Shown: positions 13,977-24,962 of the stretch, piece by piece
Position numbering within the stretch: position 1 is the first letter of the stretch
Layout of the letters: each line of letters begins with the position of its first letter
From: Stercorarius parasiticus
Lineage: Eukaryota; Chordata; Aves; Charadriiformes; Stercorariidae
Assembly (NCBI GenBank): GCA_013396915.1
Contig: VWZL01001961.1
Span: forward strand, 391,326-455,325
DNA length: 64,000 nt
Direction of reading: 5' to 3'
The notes under the pieces: generated by a model
The model's input: only the letters and a program-made list of their open reading frames with translations
The model's database searches: none
What the model was told of the DNA's origin: nothing
Program-made: the position numbers and the translations under genes

Positions 13977-14746
13977 TGTCGTGGTTTTGGCCGTACTGGC
14001 CAATCAGAACGACAGATGGCCCTCCCCCCCACCTCTCCTCAGAAAGGAGAGAAAGCGATAAGGAGATTTACGAGTTTAGAAAAAGAACTAAACTACTTTA
14101 GTGAAGATAATAATAAATAAGAAAATAGTAAATAATAATAGAATAAAAAGTAATAAAGAAAAAGTATACAATATGTACAAAACCGTATCCAGCTCCCAGG
14201 ATGACGATCGCGTCACCAGCAGACACAGGGAAAGTCCCAGACTGGAGTCAGCGATGGACAGGAGCTGAATTCCGGAACTAGAGTCAGGAACACTCAGATC
14301 ACGATCAAAGGCAGATGAACAGACAGGGTCCTCCTCAGATGTCGGCCATTGAAGAAAAAGCGAGCCAGAGCAGCCTTGCCCCTTTGATCCCTCAGCTTTT
14401 ATACTGCGCGTGGGGCAGATGGGATGGAATACCCTGTTGGTCAGCTTTGGGTCACCTGTCCTGTCCACTCCTCCCTGCAGGTGGGACCCCTCTACGCTTC
14501 TCCGCTTCCAACCCTCTAACGGGGCAAAAAGTGAAGTTAGCTGACCTTGGTTGTTATAGCAATAAGTATAAGCAAGAGCCTCTGTGCATACCATTCCTTG
14601 GTATAATCAGGTCTTACCACTCTGAGAGCGAACAGTTTCTGAACAACATGCTCTTAATTTCAGACTTTAGTCAGTTAGAAGAGGCCCAGCTAAAAAATAA
14701 AATTACAAATCAGAAAATTGGTTCTGTTTTACCTCAAACCAGGACA
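13977..14746 (-). mobile_element. Solo LTR of an endogenous retrovirus (probably class III, ERVL-like)
   Basis: A 770-bp block has retroviral LTR termini (TGTC... and ...GACA on either strand) and is flanked by a perfect 5-bp direct repeat, ATATG, at 13972-13976 and 14747-14751. No gag, pol or env sequence adjoins it, so the internal part was probably lost by recombination between the two LTRs. A TATA-like box on the - strand (14397-14403) followed by a GC-richer stretch suggests transcription would run on the - strand, antisense to FGF14. The last part of that strand (14092-14180) is a T/A-rich block. A 5-bp target duplication is typical of ERVL-type elements, so the class is an inference. 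The terminus beginning TGTCCTGGTTTGAGG recurs at 24914. Confidence 0.85.
14397..14403 (-). promoter_or_regulatory. TATA box of the solo LTR
   Basis: On the - strand the sequence reads AGTATAAAAG, a good TATA box at a position within the LTR where the U3/R boundary would be expected. It supports the - orientation. Whether it is still active cannot be judged from sequence. Confidence 0.55.
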
Positions 14747-14751
14747 ATATG
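14747..14751. repeat. Target-site duplication ATATG, right copy
   Basis: ATATG directly follows the GACA terminus of the solo LTR and matches the left copy at 13972-13976 without mismatch. Confidence 0.85.
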
Positions 14752-17700
14752 TTAACTCTGACTGCCGTTTTATATCACTAACCTGTTTAAGCGCGGAGGC
14801 ATTCAAAATCCAAAGAGAGCGTCCCTCGGGGGATCTGAAACGCTTAATGATACAACATCATAGAGTTTTGTGGGTTGTGTGGGTTAGCTACTGCCTGTTC
14901 CACTTTGAGAGTTTCATATATCTTTCAATGAGCGCTTATACATCAATTTCATGAACTGGAACTTAAAATTAATGATTTCTTAAGGTTACTGCCTGGTATT
15001 CTGTAGTTTTGGTCTCTTGCAGTATCTCGTATATTTAGATTTGTGTCATAATAGACTGTGTCCCAACTCAAAATACCTCTTAGTGCATTTATAAGGAAGA
15101 TGCACAAGAAGCAAAGCACATCAGCATTGCTGGAGGAAGAACCGTGTCTAATTCAGGTTTCAGATGAGCTCAAAAAGACAGGGCAGTGATGCTGAACCTG
15201 GTATCAGCAATACTTAGAGAAGAGAGATGCAGTAGAACGGAATGTTTTACCAAGGGATTTTATTCAAGGAGATATGTAACTTTTAGTATAGAAAAAGTGC
15301 TCTTTATTTTGCCAGAACAGACATTTATATGTGTTAACTTACTGAATCAGAAGATAATGCTTGCTCTGTAATAAATCAAATGTGAGATATTTTGCTATTG
15401 AGGAAGTAAGAATCTGGCTTTTCACAAGAAAATAGTTGGATCAACTTGTAGCATGAGGAAAACAGAAACATGGAATAGAATGTAAATTCAATGGAACGAT
15501 AGGAAGGGACTTTTAAAATTGTAAAACAATCCAAGACCTTTTTTAAACTTTATTATTTGTGTTCTCGTTTTAGAATAGCTGCTGTAATCTTTTTTTTTTT
15601 AACGACATGGCTGACCTAGTTCCCTTCACTATCACTCACATCACGTGCAGCTGACTTACTCATGCAGAGCAGTATTTTCTGAATTGTGTTATCACTTTGG
15701 AATAAATATCTCAGCTATGAAAGCATAGGAGAGAAATATATTCCAATCCAGCCATTTTGGTTTAGATTAGGTTTCAAATCTCTAGATTATAAATTTTTGT
15801 GTTTTGACTGTTTTCAGTTGTGACTTTATCAGTTGCAGGTATAGATGAGGTCATCTCCATCTCTGCTTAGAGGAACCCACATTGATAAATACCTGGAATG
15901 CTTCACAGAGTACCTATTTTCAAATAATTATGTTATTAATTACAGTTATTTATATATTTCAGCTTAAATATATGAGTGTCCTAATGTCAAGTAATGACGG
16001 TTATTAATATTTGTAATTGTTTGCAGGTTGGGGCTTTGTTATCCAAGGCCGTTGAGAGTTTTTTAAGACTGCTGTTTTATTCCGTGTAAAATAAATATAA
16101 CAAGCACCCTCCTGGGTGCTGTAGGGGCTCTCTATTCTTCACGAAGAGCAGTTGTTCTGTAAGTAATGTGCCTGCAGCTTCTGAGGCTTAGAAAGAATTA
16201 GGGAGTGCCCAGCAATAGGGATTCAATTCAGATGAGATTATCCATACCAGTAATTGAATGTTCCTGATTTTCATTTTAATAAAATAAATTATAGCTCATA
16301 ACATTTTATGTTTCATTAAGTAATTTCATAAATGAGAGTCATAAATATTATATTTAGACAAATAAAACATTGATGATTATAAATTATTCAAGGGTACTTT
16401 TACTCAGCTTTGAAATATGCTCTGTCTATTTGCCATTCTGCTCATTGGCCCTGAGAATTGACTCCTGCTAGAGGTTTCAGCAAGTCAGAAAGATGTTCAT
16501 GCCATTGAAAGAGAAAAGATGATACTAATATTGTAATTTTTGCATAGGTTTTAGCATTTTATTTAAAAGCACGTAAACCAGAATATTATTAAAGAATAAT
16601 TTCCCCCTTTTTGTCCATTTACTATTTTTTTTCCTTTAGAAATAGTGAATTATCAGGAAAGAAAAATATGTTTCATGAAATATAAGTGGCAATTTATTTA
16701 CTTTTAACTGTGGCGATACCTACAGAAGGCCTTTACCCTGAGATGTAAAAAAGGAGTGACATATGAGCAAAAATATTCCCCAGAAGTTAAAAAGATGTAA
16801 AAATTCAGTTGCTCAAGGACATGATTTTAGAAGTAAAATCTAATAAAAGCATAATAAAGAAATGGCTGAGATAATGAAAGCTTGCATATCCGCCGAGTTT
16901 CAGTGAAGGGAGAAAGAGACTATTTCAATATTCATAAACTGAGCCGTGACCTGGCCAGGAGCAGCTTCCTTTGCCAGCCCAGCCCAGCTGGCGGGCTTTC
17001 CTGGGAGACTACAAAAGCAAATGGTGTTGAACAGCCTCGATGGTTTGTCTGGGAGGCTCAGGACATGCTTTACCCCTGCCGTATGCTGTGGCAACTTCCA
17101 AGCAGACCCCAAAACCCAGGGTTTGGCTGTGTATACCCCAAAAGCTGGTGTCTGGCTGTGCACGCCCCAGGGCGGATACCAAGGAAAGGGGCTGGTCCCT
17201 GCCCCCATCCCCCTGCTTCCCCTGCGCCAGGCACCCACATTCCCAAGCAGGATCCAGGCTGGATCCCACAGAAATTATTTTTAATGACATCCCTGCAGTT
17301 TCCTCACCGTGTGATCCATGCTGAAACTCGGGACTTTAACTTAAGTCAGTCACGGCCTTCGAAGCCTATGCTCTGGGGCCCCTTAAAAAGTCCAGGGGAA
17401 TGAGTGTAAGTGAATCAGGCAAGGTTTGTGTTTTCACTACCCGTGTCACACTGTTAGTCTTCACTCCTACAATTTCAAAATTTTACCTCTGCTTTGTAAC
17501 CCAATGTAAATTAGGTTTGAATCAGCTTTATGTTTAATAGATACACACACCGAGGCATCAGATAACTCTTGACTAAAAGGTATGCCGACTGTGGGTGTTG
17601 TACAAGTCGTGAGCCTGAGAAGTGTCAGGCAGGAGACAGACACTGTGTGGGCAGAGAAGGGATAATTTTTTTCTCCAATATTGCACCCCTTTGTTATTAT

Positions 17701-18426
17701 TGATAAGAGCAAATAACGAAATACCTGCAATAGCATTCTGGAGGCAGTGACAGGTTAGAAAAATAAAGTATTTTTTTCTCCCTTTTCTTTGTGAGCATGA
17801 CTCTATTTACTTAATTTCAGTTTCTAAAATAGCTTTGCTAACACAAATTGATCGGCTGAGGGCAGGGGCAGATGGTACTCCCCTGGATATCATCATAAGC
17901 AAACAGGCTGCTCACTTTGGAGCTCTGAAAAAGTGATTTAAACAGAATTCTGCCTACCTTTATAGTCACAGGCTGCAAAACATCTCTGGTAACTTAGTTG
18001 CCCTGTGAACATACCCTTTCACTTTCCAGATCTAGCTACGTGTCCTGCATGGGTCCGAAGGCCCACAGTTTGGGAAGAGGGCTAGTAAAGCAAGGAGATT
18101 TATATTATCCTGGGGGATATTCCTGGGGTCAGTGTCTCTGCTGGCATCACCTAGAGCACATGCAGGGAGAGTGATTTTTAAAAAGGGAGGAGTGGCAGGA
18201 AGATCCAGCAGCTAAAGCATTCCCCTCCTGCTGAAGAAATGAGGCAGAACCGCAGCCTGTCCAGACTTGAGAAGCGGGATGCTCTCCAGTCCTGTATGTT
18301 TAGCCGATCCCAGGTACTTTTTTAAATAAGGAAAAACGCCATTCTACAGTGACAAAATTTACAGGAAGCTCTGTAAACAAACCCTAGCACTTCACTGGAT
18401 ACATGGCGGGGAAAGGTTTCGTAAAG
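14752..18426. other. Intronic sequence; includes a GC-richer patch at 16.9-17.3 kb
   Basis: Mostly AT-rich intron. At about 16930-17280 the sequence turns GC-richer and carries overlapping open frames of 93 to 173 codons in several frames on both strands, with repeated short phrases such as TTTGGCTGTG / TCTGGCTGTG. Open frames in many registers are expected where stop-rich AT sequence is lacking, and I see no domain or splice structure. No transposon is recognised here. Confidence 0.5.
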
Positions 18427-19392
18427 TCATAGAATGGTTTGGGTTGGAAGGGACCTTTAAAGGTCATCTAGTCCAACCCCCCTGCAAGGAGCAGGGACAT
18501 CTTGAGCTAGATCGGGTTGCTCAGAGCCCTGTCCAACCTGACCTTGAATGTTTCCAGGGATGGGGCATCCACCACCTCTCTGGGCAACCTGTTCCAGTGT
18601 TTCACCACCCTCACTGTAAAAAATTTCTTCCTTCTATCTAGTCTGAATCTACCTTCTTTTAGTTTAAAGTCATTACCCCTTGTCCTATTGCAACAGGCCC
18701 TACTAAAAATTCTATCCCCATCTTTCTTATAAACCCCTTTTAAGTACTAAAAAGCTGCAATAAGGCCTCCCTGGAGCCTTCTCTTCACCAGGCTGAACAG
18801 CCCTAACTTTCTCAGCCTTTCCTCATAGGAGAGGTTCTCCAGCCCTCTGATCGTTTTTGTGGCCCTCCTCTGGACCCACTCCAACAGGTCCACGTCTTCC
18901 CTGTGCTGAGGGCCCCAGAGCTGGACACAGTACTCCAGGTGGGGTCTCACCAGAGTGAAGCAGAGGGACAGAATCCCCTCCCTCAACCTGCTGGACACGC
19001 TGCTTTTGATGCAGCCCAGGATGCGGTTGGCTTTCTGGGCTGCAAGCACACATTACCGGCTCATGTCCAGCTTCTTATCTACTAGTACCCCCAAGTCCTT
19101 CTTGGCAGGGCTGCTCTCAATCCCTTCATCCCCCAGCCTGTATTGATACTGGGGGTTACCCTGACCCAGGTGCAGGACCCTGCACTTGGCCTTGTTGAAC
19201 GTCATGAGGTTCACATGGGCCCACTTCTCAAGCTTGTCCAGGTCACCTGGGATGACTTCCCATCCCTCAGGCGTGTCAACCACACCATTCATCTTGATGT
19301 CATCCGCAAACTTGCTGAGGGCACACTCGATCCCACTGTATGTCATTGATGAAGACATTAAACAGTACTGGTCCCAATACAGACCCCTGAGG
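18427..19392 (-). mobile_element. CR1 LINE, 5'-truncated, with decayed ORF2 C-terminal part
   Basis: The + strand begins TCATAGAATGGTTTGGGTTG and GGAAGGGACC, the reverse complement of the avian CR1 3' end, so the element lies on the - strand. It retains the C-terminal part of the CR1 ORF2 reverse transcriptase: the catalytic FADD motif in KFADDIKM, the [15 protein letters not shown] segment, AAQKANRILGCIK, and [15 protein letters not shown]. One in-frame TAA at 19053-19055 interrupts the frame just after DMSR, and the N-terminal domains are missing, so it is a dead copy. It is antisense to FGF14. CR1 copies normally insert with variable 5' truncation and a short repeated 3' tail, as here. Confidence 0.95.
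18747..19358 (-). pseudogene. CR1 ORF2 reverse transcriptase remnant
   Basis: Two open stretches in the same frame (19358-19053 and 19049-18747) form the end of a CR1 ORF2 protein, separated by one TAA stop. FADD is the YADD-type active-site motif of LINE reverse transcriptases. The start, the endonuclease domain and the upstream polymerase motifs are absent because the element is 5'-truncated. Confidence 0.9.
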
Positions 19393-22076
19393 GAAATATT
19401 ATTTCTATGAACAGTATTTTTGGAGCTGTTTGTTTATACAGTGTCTCAGTCCGTATGAACTTCCCTGCCAATTCATATGGCTGAGTCCCCTGAATATCTG
19501 TACTGCTTTTTCTCTGAATTTCTCTATTCTCATCAGACAACCTTGCCTCATGTCCACTGCTATTTGTCCAGGTCTTCCCAGATTATGTGCTGACCATTTG
19601 TTTTTTCTGTTTTCTGTTTCTCTGTATCTTCTACTGCTTGCAGATTTTGTCCTCCAAACTAATTTAGTGGATTCCCTTTTCCTTAAACACGTGCACTGCT
19701 GAAATACCAGCAGAAAATCTTTTCACCTCCACAATAAATAGGTTTGAGTGTTGATTTGCAACCACAACACTGCATTTCATCTGCATAGGTGTTTAAATGT
19801 GAGCCAGTTTTAAGTTAGATAGTGAAATATCTTATTCTGTGCTGAGTGTTTTGCGGTATGTATAGATGGGACAGCACAGAGATGACAGTGTCAATCTGTG
19901 ATGAAATGGCTTCCTGAGGAGGCAAAACTTTGGTAAGCAGTGCATTTTAGCTGGCTTGAAAAATGGGACTGATTTTTGCGAGTTTGGGCAAGATCTTTTA
20001 TGAGTGATTTCCATAGTTGTATATTTCGGGCATCTAAATTCCTGGTCTGATGCTCAGAAGAGTTGAGGCTGCTGATAGTGAAGCAGGGGCTGCCCAGCAC
20101 TGCACAGCTGAACGTCTGGCCCACAGGTATTGCTGCTAACACAATAATCTCAAAATCAGAGACCGCCTTTGAGAATGTTGGCTTTAATCTCAATTTCCCA
20201 GGTTTTCCTAGGTATAACATGTACTCCAAAGGCTTTTTCCAACCTATTTACTGGCAATGGTGGGTGGAATTACTAGTACAGACCTTTGAAGATATAAAGC
20301 TTGACAGAAATGAAAAGAAAGAAAAAAGGGTGTCTGTGTGTCTTTTTGTGAAATACCAATTTTTTTTATTGATGTAAATCACGCACAATGTAAACAGCAT
20401 GTTCTTCTGACTGCTGGAGACTGAGTACCTCAAGCGGAAACTGTGAATGCAATTCACGGTGGCTCCCTAGCTATTGATTCCATGCAAGGAGATAAGACAA
20501 TTAAAGTTTATTCTCTGAAGTTAGCGACTGGCATAGGCAGATATATCCAACGCCTACGATTTTATATTTGCTGGCAGCATTGTTTTAATTGCTGCTTTTT
20601 TCCACGGGAGAGTTCAATTCCCAAACTGATGGTTTTCCAGAAGCAGCAGGAATGACACACCTGCACACACATGCAGGGGGAGCTCCCAGCAGCAGCACCC
20701 TCCTTGTCATCGCTGACAGAGCATCCCACCAGTCCACAACCTGAAGAAAGAGGTCTCTTCTTTCTCCCGGCATGTTACTGGAAGCCAAATTACCTGCTCT
20801 GCACCCTGAGATTTCCCAAATATCTTGGTGCTTCCCGCTGGCACCTCAGAATGCTTGGTGAAATACCGAATCTGCAAGGTGATATACCTGTAAAGATGAC
20901 CGGTTCTTAAATGCCAAAGAGATGTTACATTGTCAGGAATCCAAACAAACTGTACCACAAACCAAGCTCCTTTCAAATGTGGATTTAAAAATAAATGATT
21001 ATTTTTACTCTTAAAATTAAGAGCATAAGTGATTGATCAAAAAAACCCACAACACAATTGCTGCTGTCATATTGTTTTAAGCACTAATAGATCTGATAGA
21101 TGATTGTTAATTACTTAACAAGGACATATAAGAATTTTCTTTTTTTCCACCTATTTGAGACCTCCAGTGTATAAAGAATTAACCCTGGATTAGCCAAGTT
21201 ATATATCTGTACTAAAATATTGTGGACTATGTAGTAGAAAGTTACTCACGTTTCCAAAATAGGTAGATGTTTTTGGCTTTTTGTTCTTGTTTCTTTGCTT
21301 TTAGTCAGGCCAAAAGTACAAACAATTAAAAAGACCCGACAGGCAAACTGAAGAGGCAGAAGAGGGGGTCTCACCTGCTGTAAGCTCTCAATTGCATGTT
21401 CTATTGGTTGGTTTCCCCTGTAATGCCTCTGATATATCACCTTTGATGCATGAAATACAGCAGCTCAAACCCTCTCTGAGCAGACTTGGTCTCCTTACTG
21501 TTATTTTCCCACATCTCCATACTCAACCCGTTATAGAAATCAGATATTTGAACAGAATAATAGGTAATAGTCCCTAAACTCAGTGCTTTTTTTCAGTAAC
21601 TATCAAAAATCGTTGCAAAGGCATGGAAGTGGCATGAACAAAGTCCTGAGGAAATACCACTGATGACAGGTTAAACTCACAGCTAAATTTCTCTTAAAAA
21701 ATTATAAAAAAAACCCCAGAAAACAAGGCAGCATAACACAGGAAATACTTTAGAAAATCTTCCATTTATTGCAGTAAAAGCTACATTTCTTTGTACACTC
21801 TCTCACTTGTTCTTCCACAAATTGTTGTTTTTATGCATTTTAAATTGTCTGTATTCTGTCCTTACTTTGGCACTTGGAGGTCATGGACACAGAAAGTGTA
21901 TTTCTCATTTCCACATTATTCCACTGTGGAACCAGCCACTTCTGTAGGCTTGGCCCTTGTTATAAGGAGTGTGCCAGTGCGGCAGAGGGCATTGTTAGGG
22001 CATGGTACTCCAGCAGTCCCTCTGGGCCACTGTGAGTTAGCACAGGTGAGATCAGCCCTGACATTCATTGATTCAG
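19393..22076. other. Intronic sequence without recognised features
   Basis: AT-rich FGF14 intron between two CR1 copies. No exon, RNA gene or further repeat family was recognised; open frames on both strands look like chance. Confidence 0.6.
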
Positions 22077-22379
22077 AGGGACTCTTTATAAGGGGTTGGA
22101 GCGATAGGACAAGGGGTAGCAGTTTTAAACTGAAAGAGGGTAGATTTAGATTGGATATTAGGAAGAAATTGTTTATTGTGAGGGTGGTGAGGCACTGGAA
22201 CAGGTTGCCCAGGGAAGTTGTGGATGCCCCATCCCTGGAAGTGTTCAAGGCCAGGCTGGATGGGACTTTGAGCAGCCTGGTCTAGTGGGAGGTGTCCCTG
22301 CCTGTGGCAGGGGGGTTGGAACTAGATGATCTTTAAGGTCCCTTCCAACCCAAACCATTCTATGACTCTATTCTGTGAA
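22077..22379 (+). mobile_element. CR1 LINE 3' fragment
   Basis: About 300 bp of CR1 3' end on the + strand, sense to FGF14. It includes the last ORF2 codons (RTRGSSFKLKEGRF, then [19 protein letters not shown]) and the 3' UTR ending CCTTCCAACCCAAACCATTC, followed by the degenerate tail repeat TATGACTCTATTCTGTGA. Strong 5' truncation is typical of CR1. The open frame that extends upstream of it to 21791 is unrelated sequence fused by chance. Confidence 0.93.
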
Positions 22380-24913
22380 TCTAAGCAACTACTTTAGTCC
22401 CTGTCAAAAAGTCATATCTGCTTGCCTCTTCAGTGGAGCTTGTGTATCTAAACCTCCGAGTTGAAGGCTACCGCAATATTTAATGTATTCTGGTTACATA
22501 TGGAAGAAATTTATATTTTATTATACAGATATATACAATTGATTCCTTCATTCCAAAGATCTAGTACTTTATTTTATTTAGGTATTGAATGTACGTATTG
22601 AGTGACATCTTCTGTTGTCATATTTTCTGCAAATGAGAGATCTATTTCAACTCTATTGAAGAGCAATTAAAAATACTGTAGAAGAGGAAAAATAAGTCCC
22701 CTTTTCTCTGGTCCATCTTTCTTTCCATATGATGAAACATATTTGTGAATCATATGCATGGTGTTTATCTTTCACCCCCTGCCTCCACTAAACAGATGCA
22801 AATGCTTTTGTGAAAATAAGAGCAAAAAAGAAAAAAAAAATCCAACAAATCTGATGTCTCCTTTTCTGGCTGCCTGTTTCAAGTCTCCTTGTTTTAACTT
22901 TCTTTTTGATGAGGATATAGTTGAAAATCATACTTTGTAAGGAATTATGAGCAGCAAGAAAAAAATCATCTGTTGACTATACAAATGCAGCAGCACAGGG
23001 AATTTTTTGGGGAAAAAAGGACACATCCATATCTATTTCTGTATTTAAACAAGCATGAGGACTAAATGCAGTTATGATGTGTAAAGTTTTGAAAAATAGA
23101 TTCTTAAAGATAGGCTTACATGGGACTGCTTGTATCTGTCTGGACAAATGTGAAAAGTGGAAGCTAAATGAAATGTAAACAAATGGAACAGAAATTTAAG
23201 TCTAAACATGGGTGCTTTATCTCTATCTTTGCTTACTTTTAAGAACTTACTGAACTAATTCAACAGGAATGAGAACAAAACATATATGTGGGTTTAATAC
23301 ATTTTACGAATGCATGCCATGCAATGCCTTTGGGACACAGTGGGAGAAACTGGAAAACCAGGTAAATCAGAGGATGAGAGAGTTGTGTGCTTATAGCTCA
23401 AAGGATGAAAGTATAAGCAGGAAGTCAAATCTTTGCCCTATTTGGTGTCAGTTTAAGGTCAAGGGAAACAGATACATTCCTCAGCGTATGTGGGCATGGA
23501 AACAGGTGTCCAATCATTGTGACATTCTCAGGGAAAAAGGAGTTCATATGGCCCATAGCAACATTCTGAATATGCTGATGGTTTGATTATTGTGGGAGAA
23601 TGGAAGAGAAAATACAGTTCAAAAGATAGTGACTTGAAGGAAATGGACAAGAAAAATGGAATGTAGATCAACAAATACAAAAAATCCCACATTCTTGTAA
23701 GCAAGGAAGCACAATCTGACAAAAGTAAAGCCAATGCTTGAGAATGTGACAGCAGTCAATGAATTAGTTTGTGTATCAAGGAAAAGTAACTGCAAGGAAC
23801 TTTGCTCTGGAGGAATTAAGTCATGATGTAGTGGTAGGACACCTTTTTCTTTTCCTTGCTGAGATTTTTTTCTTTTTTTTCCACTCCACGCTTCTCTCAA
23901 AATAACAAACTTGCTAGATCTTTTTTGATTCTGTTATTTTGTTGGTTTTTTTTTTTGTTTTGCTTTGGTGGATTTTCTTAATGCCTGTGAGACCTGGGCA
24001 CGTACAGAACAGAAGACAGCTAAGTAAATACATATTAACGAAAAATAATATAAATAAAATAGTGGGGAGGAATGACAGAAAAGGATATCATCTGAAAACC
24101 ACGTACAGAAATTTTGGTTAGCTTCTTCCATGGGCAGGTAATCTAGGGATATCTCTCCATTGCCTTTGGCTACAATGCTGAAGATTTCAACTAAGTTTGT
24201 AGGGTGAGAGGATGTGAGTATGAGTGAATGTGTGCATCCTCTTGTCTGAATTTTGCCGCTTGGGGAAAAGTCCCTGGCCAGAGCTGGAGCCAGCATGTGG
24301 GCACGAAGGGTGAGGAGGACCTTTGAGCCACAAGAAATAATCCTTGGCATAGGCACAGTCTTGAACGTAGGCCTCACCACCATGGCTGAGGAGAAAACAA
24401 AAGTTTCAATACAGGAAACAACTCAAAGCTCTTCAGATAAACTATAAGCAATGAAAAAAGGTGTAAGAGGAAAGTTATTTGAGGTATGAAAGACCACTAG
24501 GGTCTACAGAGCGAGGAACTAAGTGCTCATAACCCACAGGTAAAGTAATTGTTCTCTGAAAAGGCAGCTGAGGTCAAGGTAACTTCAGAGGCATCACCAG
24601 GCATCAGCTGGGGGTAACCAAGTCACTGGCTGAAGCTTAGCCTGTTTCCAGCCTTTCTGAATTGTCCCTTGAAGTTCAGCATTTGTGTGCAGTATGGCTT
24701 GATGTGTACCTTTCTTGTGAAAGAAAGATGTGAAAAACTGTCCTCGGCTTTGGTGAACTGGTGAAGAATTGTGTTTCCAACAGACTTGGAAATCAAAATA
24801 CCTGATATTTTCACCTCCATGTTTTTTTCTTTAGAAATCAATAAGCTGTTTGTAAGACTGCTGAATGCAAACCACATTCAGCAGTTTGCTCTTGCTTCTT
24901 ACAGATGATGTAA
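22380..24913. other. Intronic sequence without recognised features
   Basis: AT-rich FGF14 intron. A 149-codon open frame on the - strand (24383-23934) has no recognised domain, and its end runs through a low-complexity lysine-rich stretch; treated as chance. Confidence 0.55.
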
Positions 24914-24962
24914 TGTCCTGGTTTGAGGTAAAACAGAACCAATTTTCTTTTAGTAATTTTAC
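24914..24962 (+). mobile_element. LTR-end fragment matching the solo LTR terminus
   Basis: Starting with TGTCCTGGTTTGAGGTAAAA, the first 35 bases match the 5' terminus (read on the - strand) of the solo LTR at 13977-14746 without mismatch, and similarity continues loosely to about 24962. Beyond that the two sequences diverge completely. It may be the edge of a related but different LTR subfamily or a truncated insertion; no matching far end was found. Confidence 0.65.

Noticed and set aside
14088..14594. 168-codon open frame on the - strand
   Set aside because: It lies entirely inside the solo LTR and ends in the T/A-rich block; LTRs of this kind do not encode a protein there.
16882..17403. 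173-codon open frame on the + strand as a possible gene
   Set aside because: It has no recognisable domain, splice context or promoter; overlapping open frames in several registers show that the local composition simply lacks stops.
21791..22285. 164-codon open frame on the + strand
   Set aside because: Its C-terminal third is the end of CR1 ORF2; the upstream part is unrelated intron read by chance in the same frame.
23934..24383. 149-codon open frame on the - strand
   Set aside because: No domain recognised, and the end runs into a low-complexity lysine-rich stretch derived from a T-rich tract.
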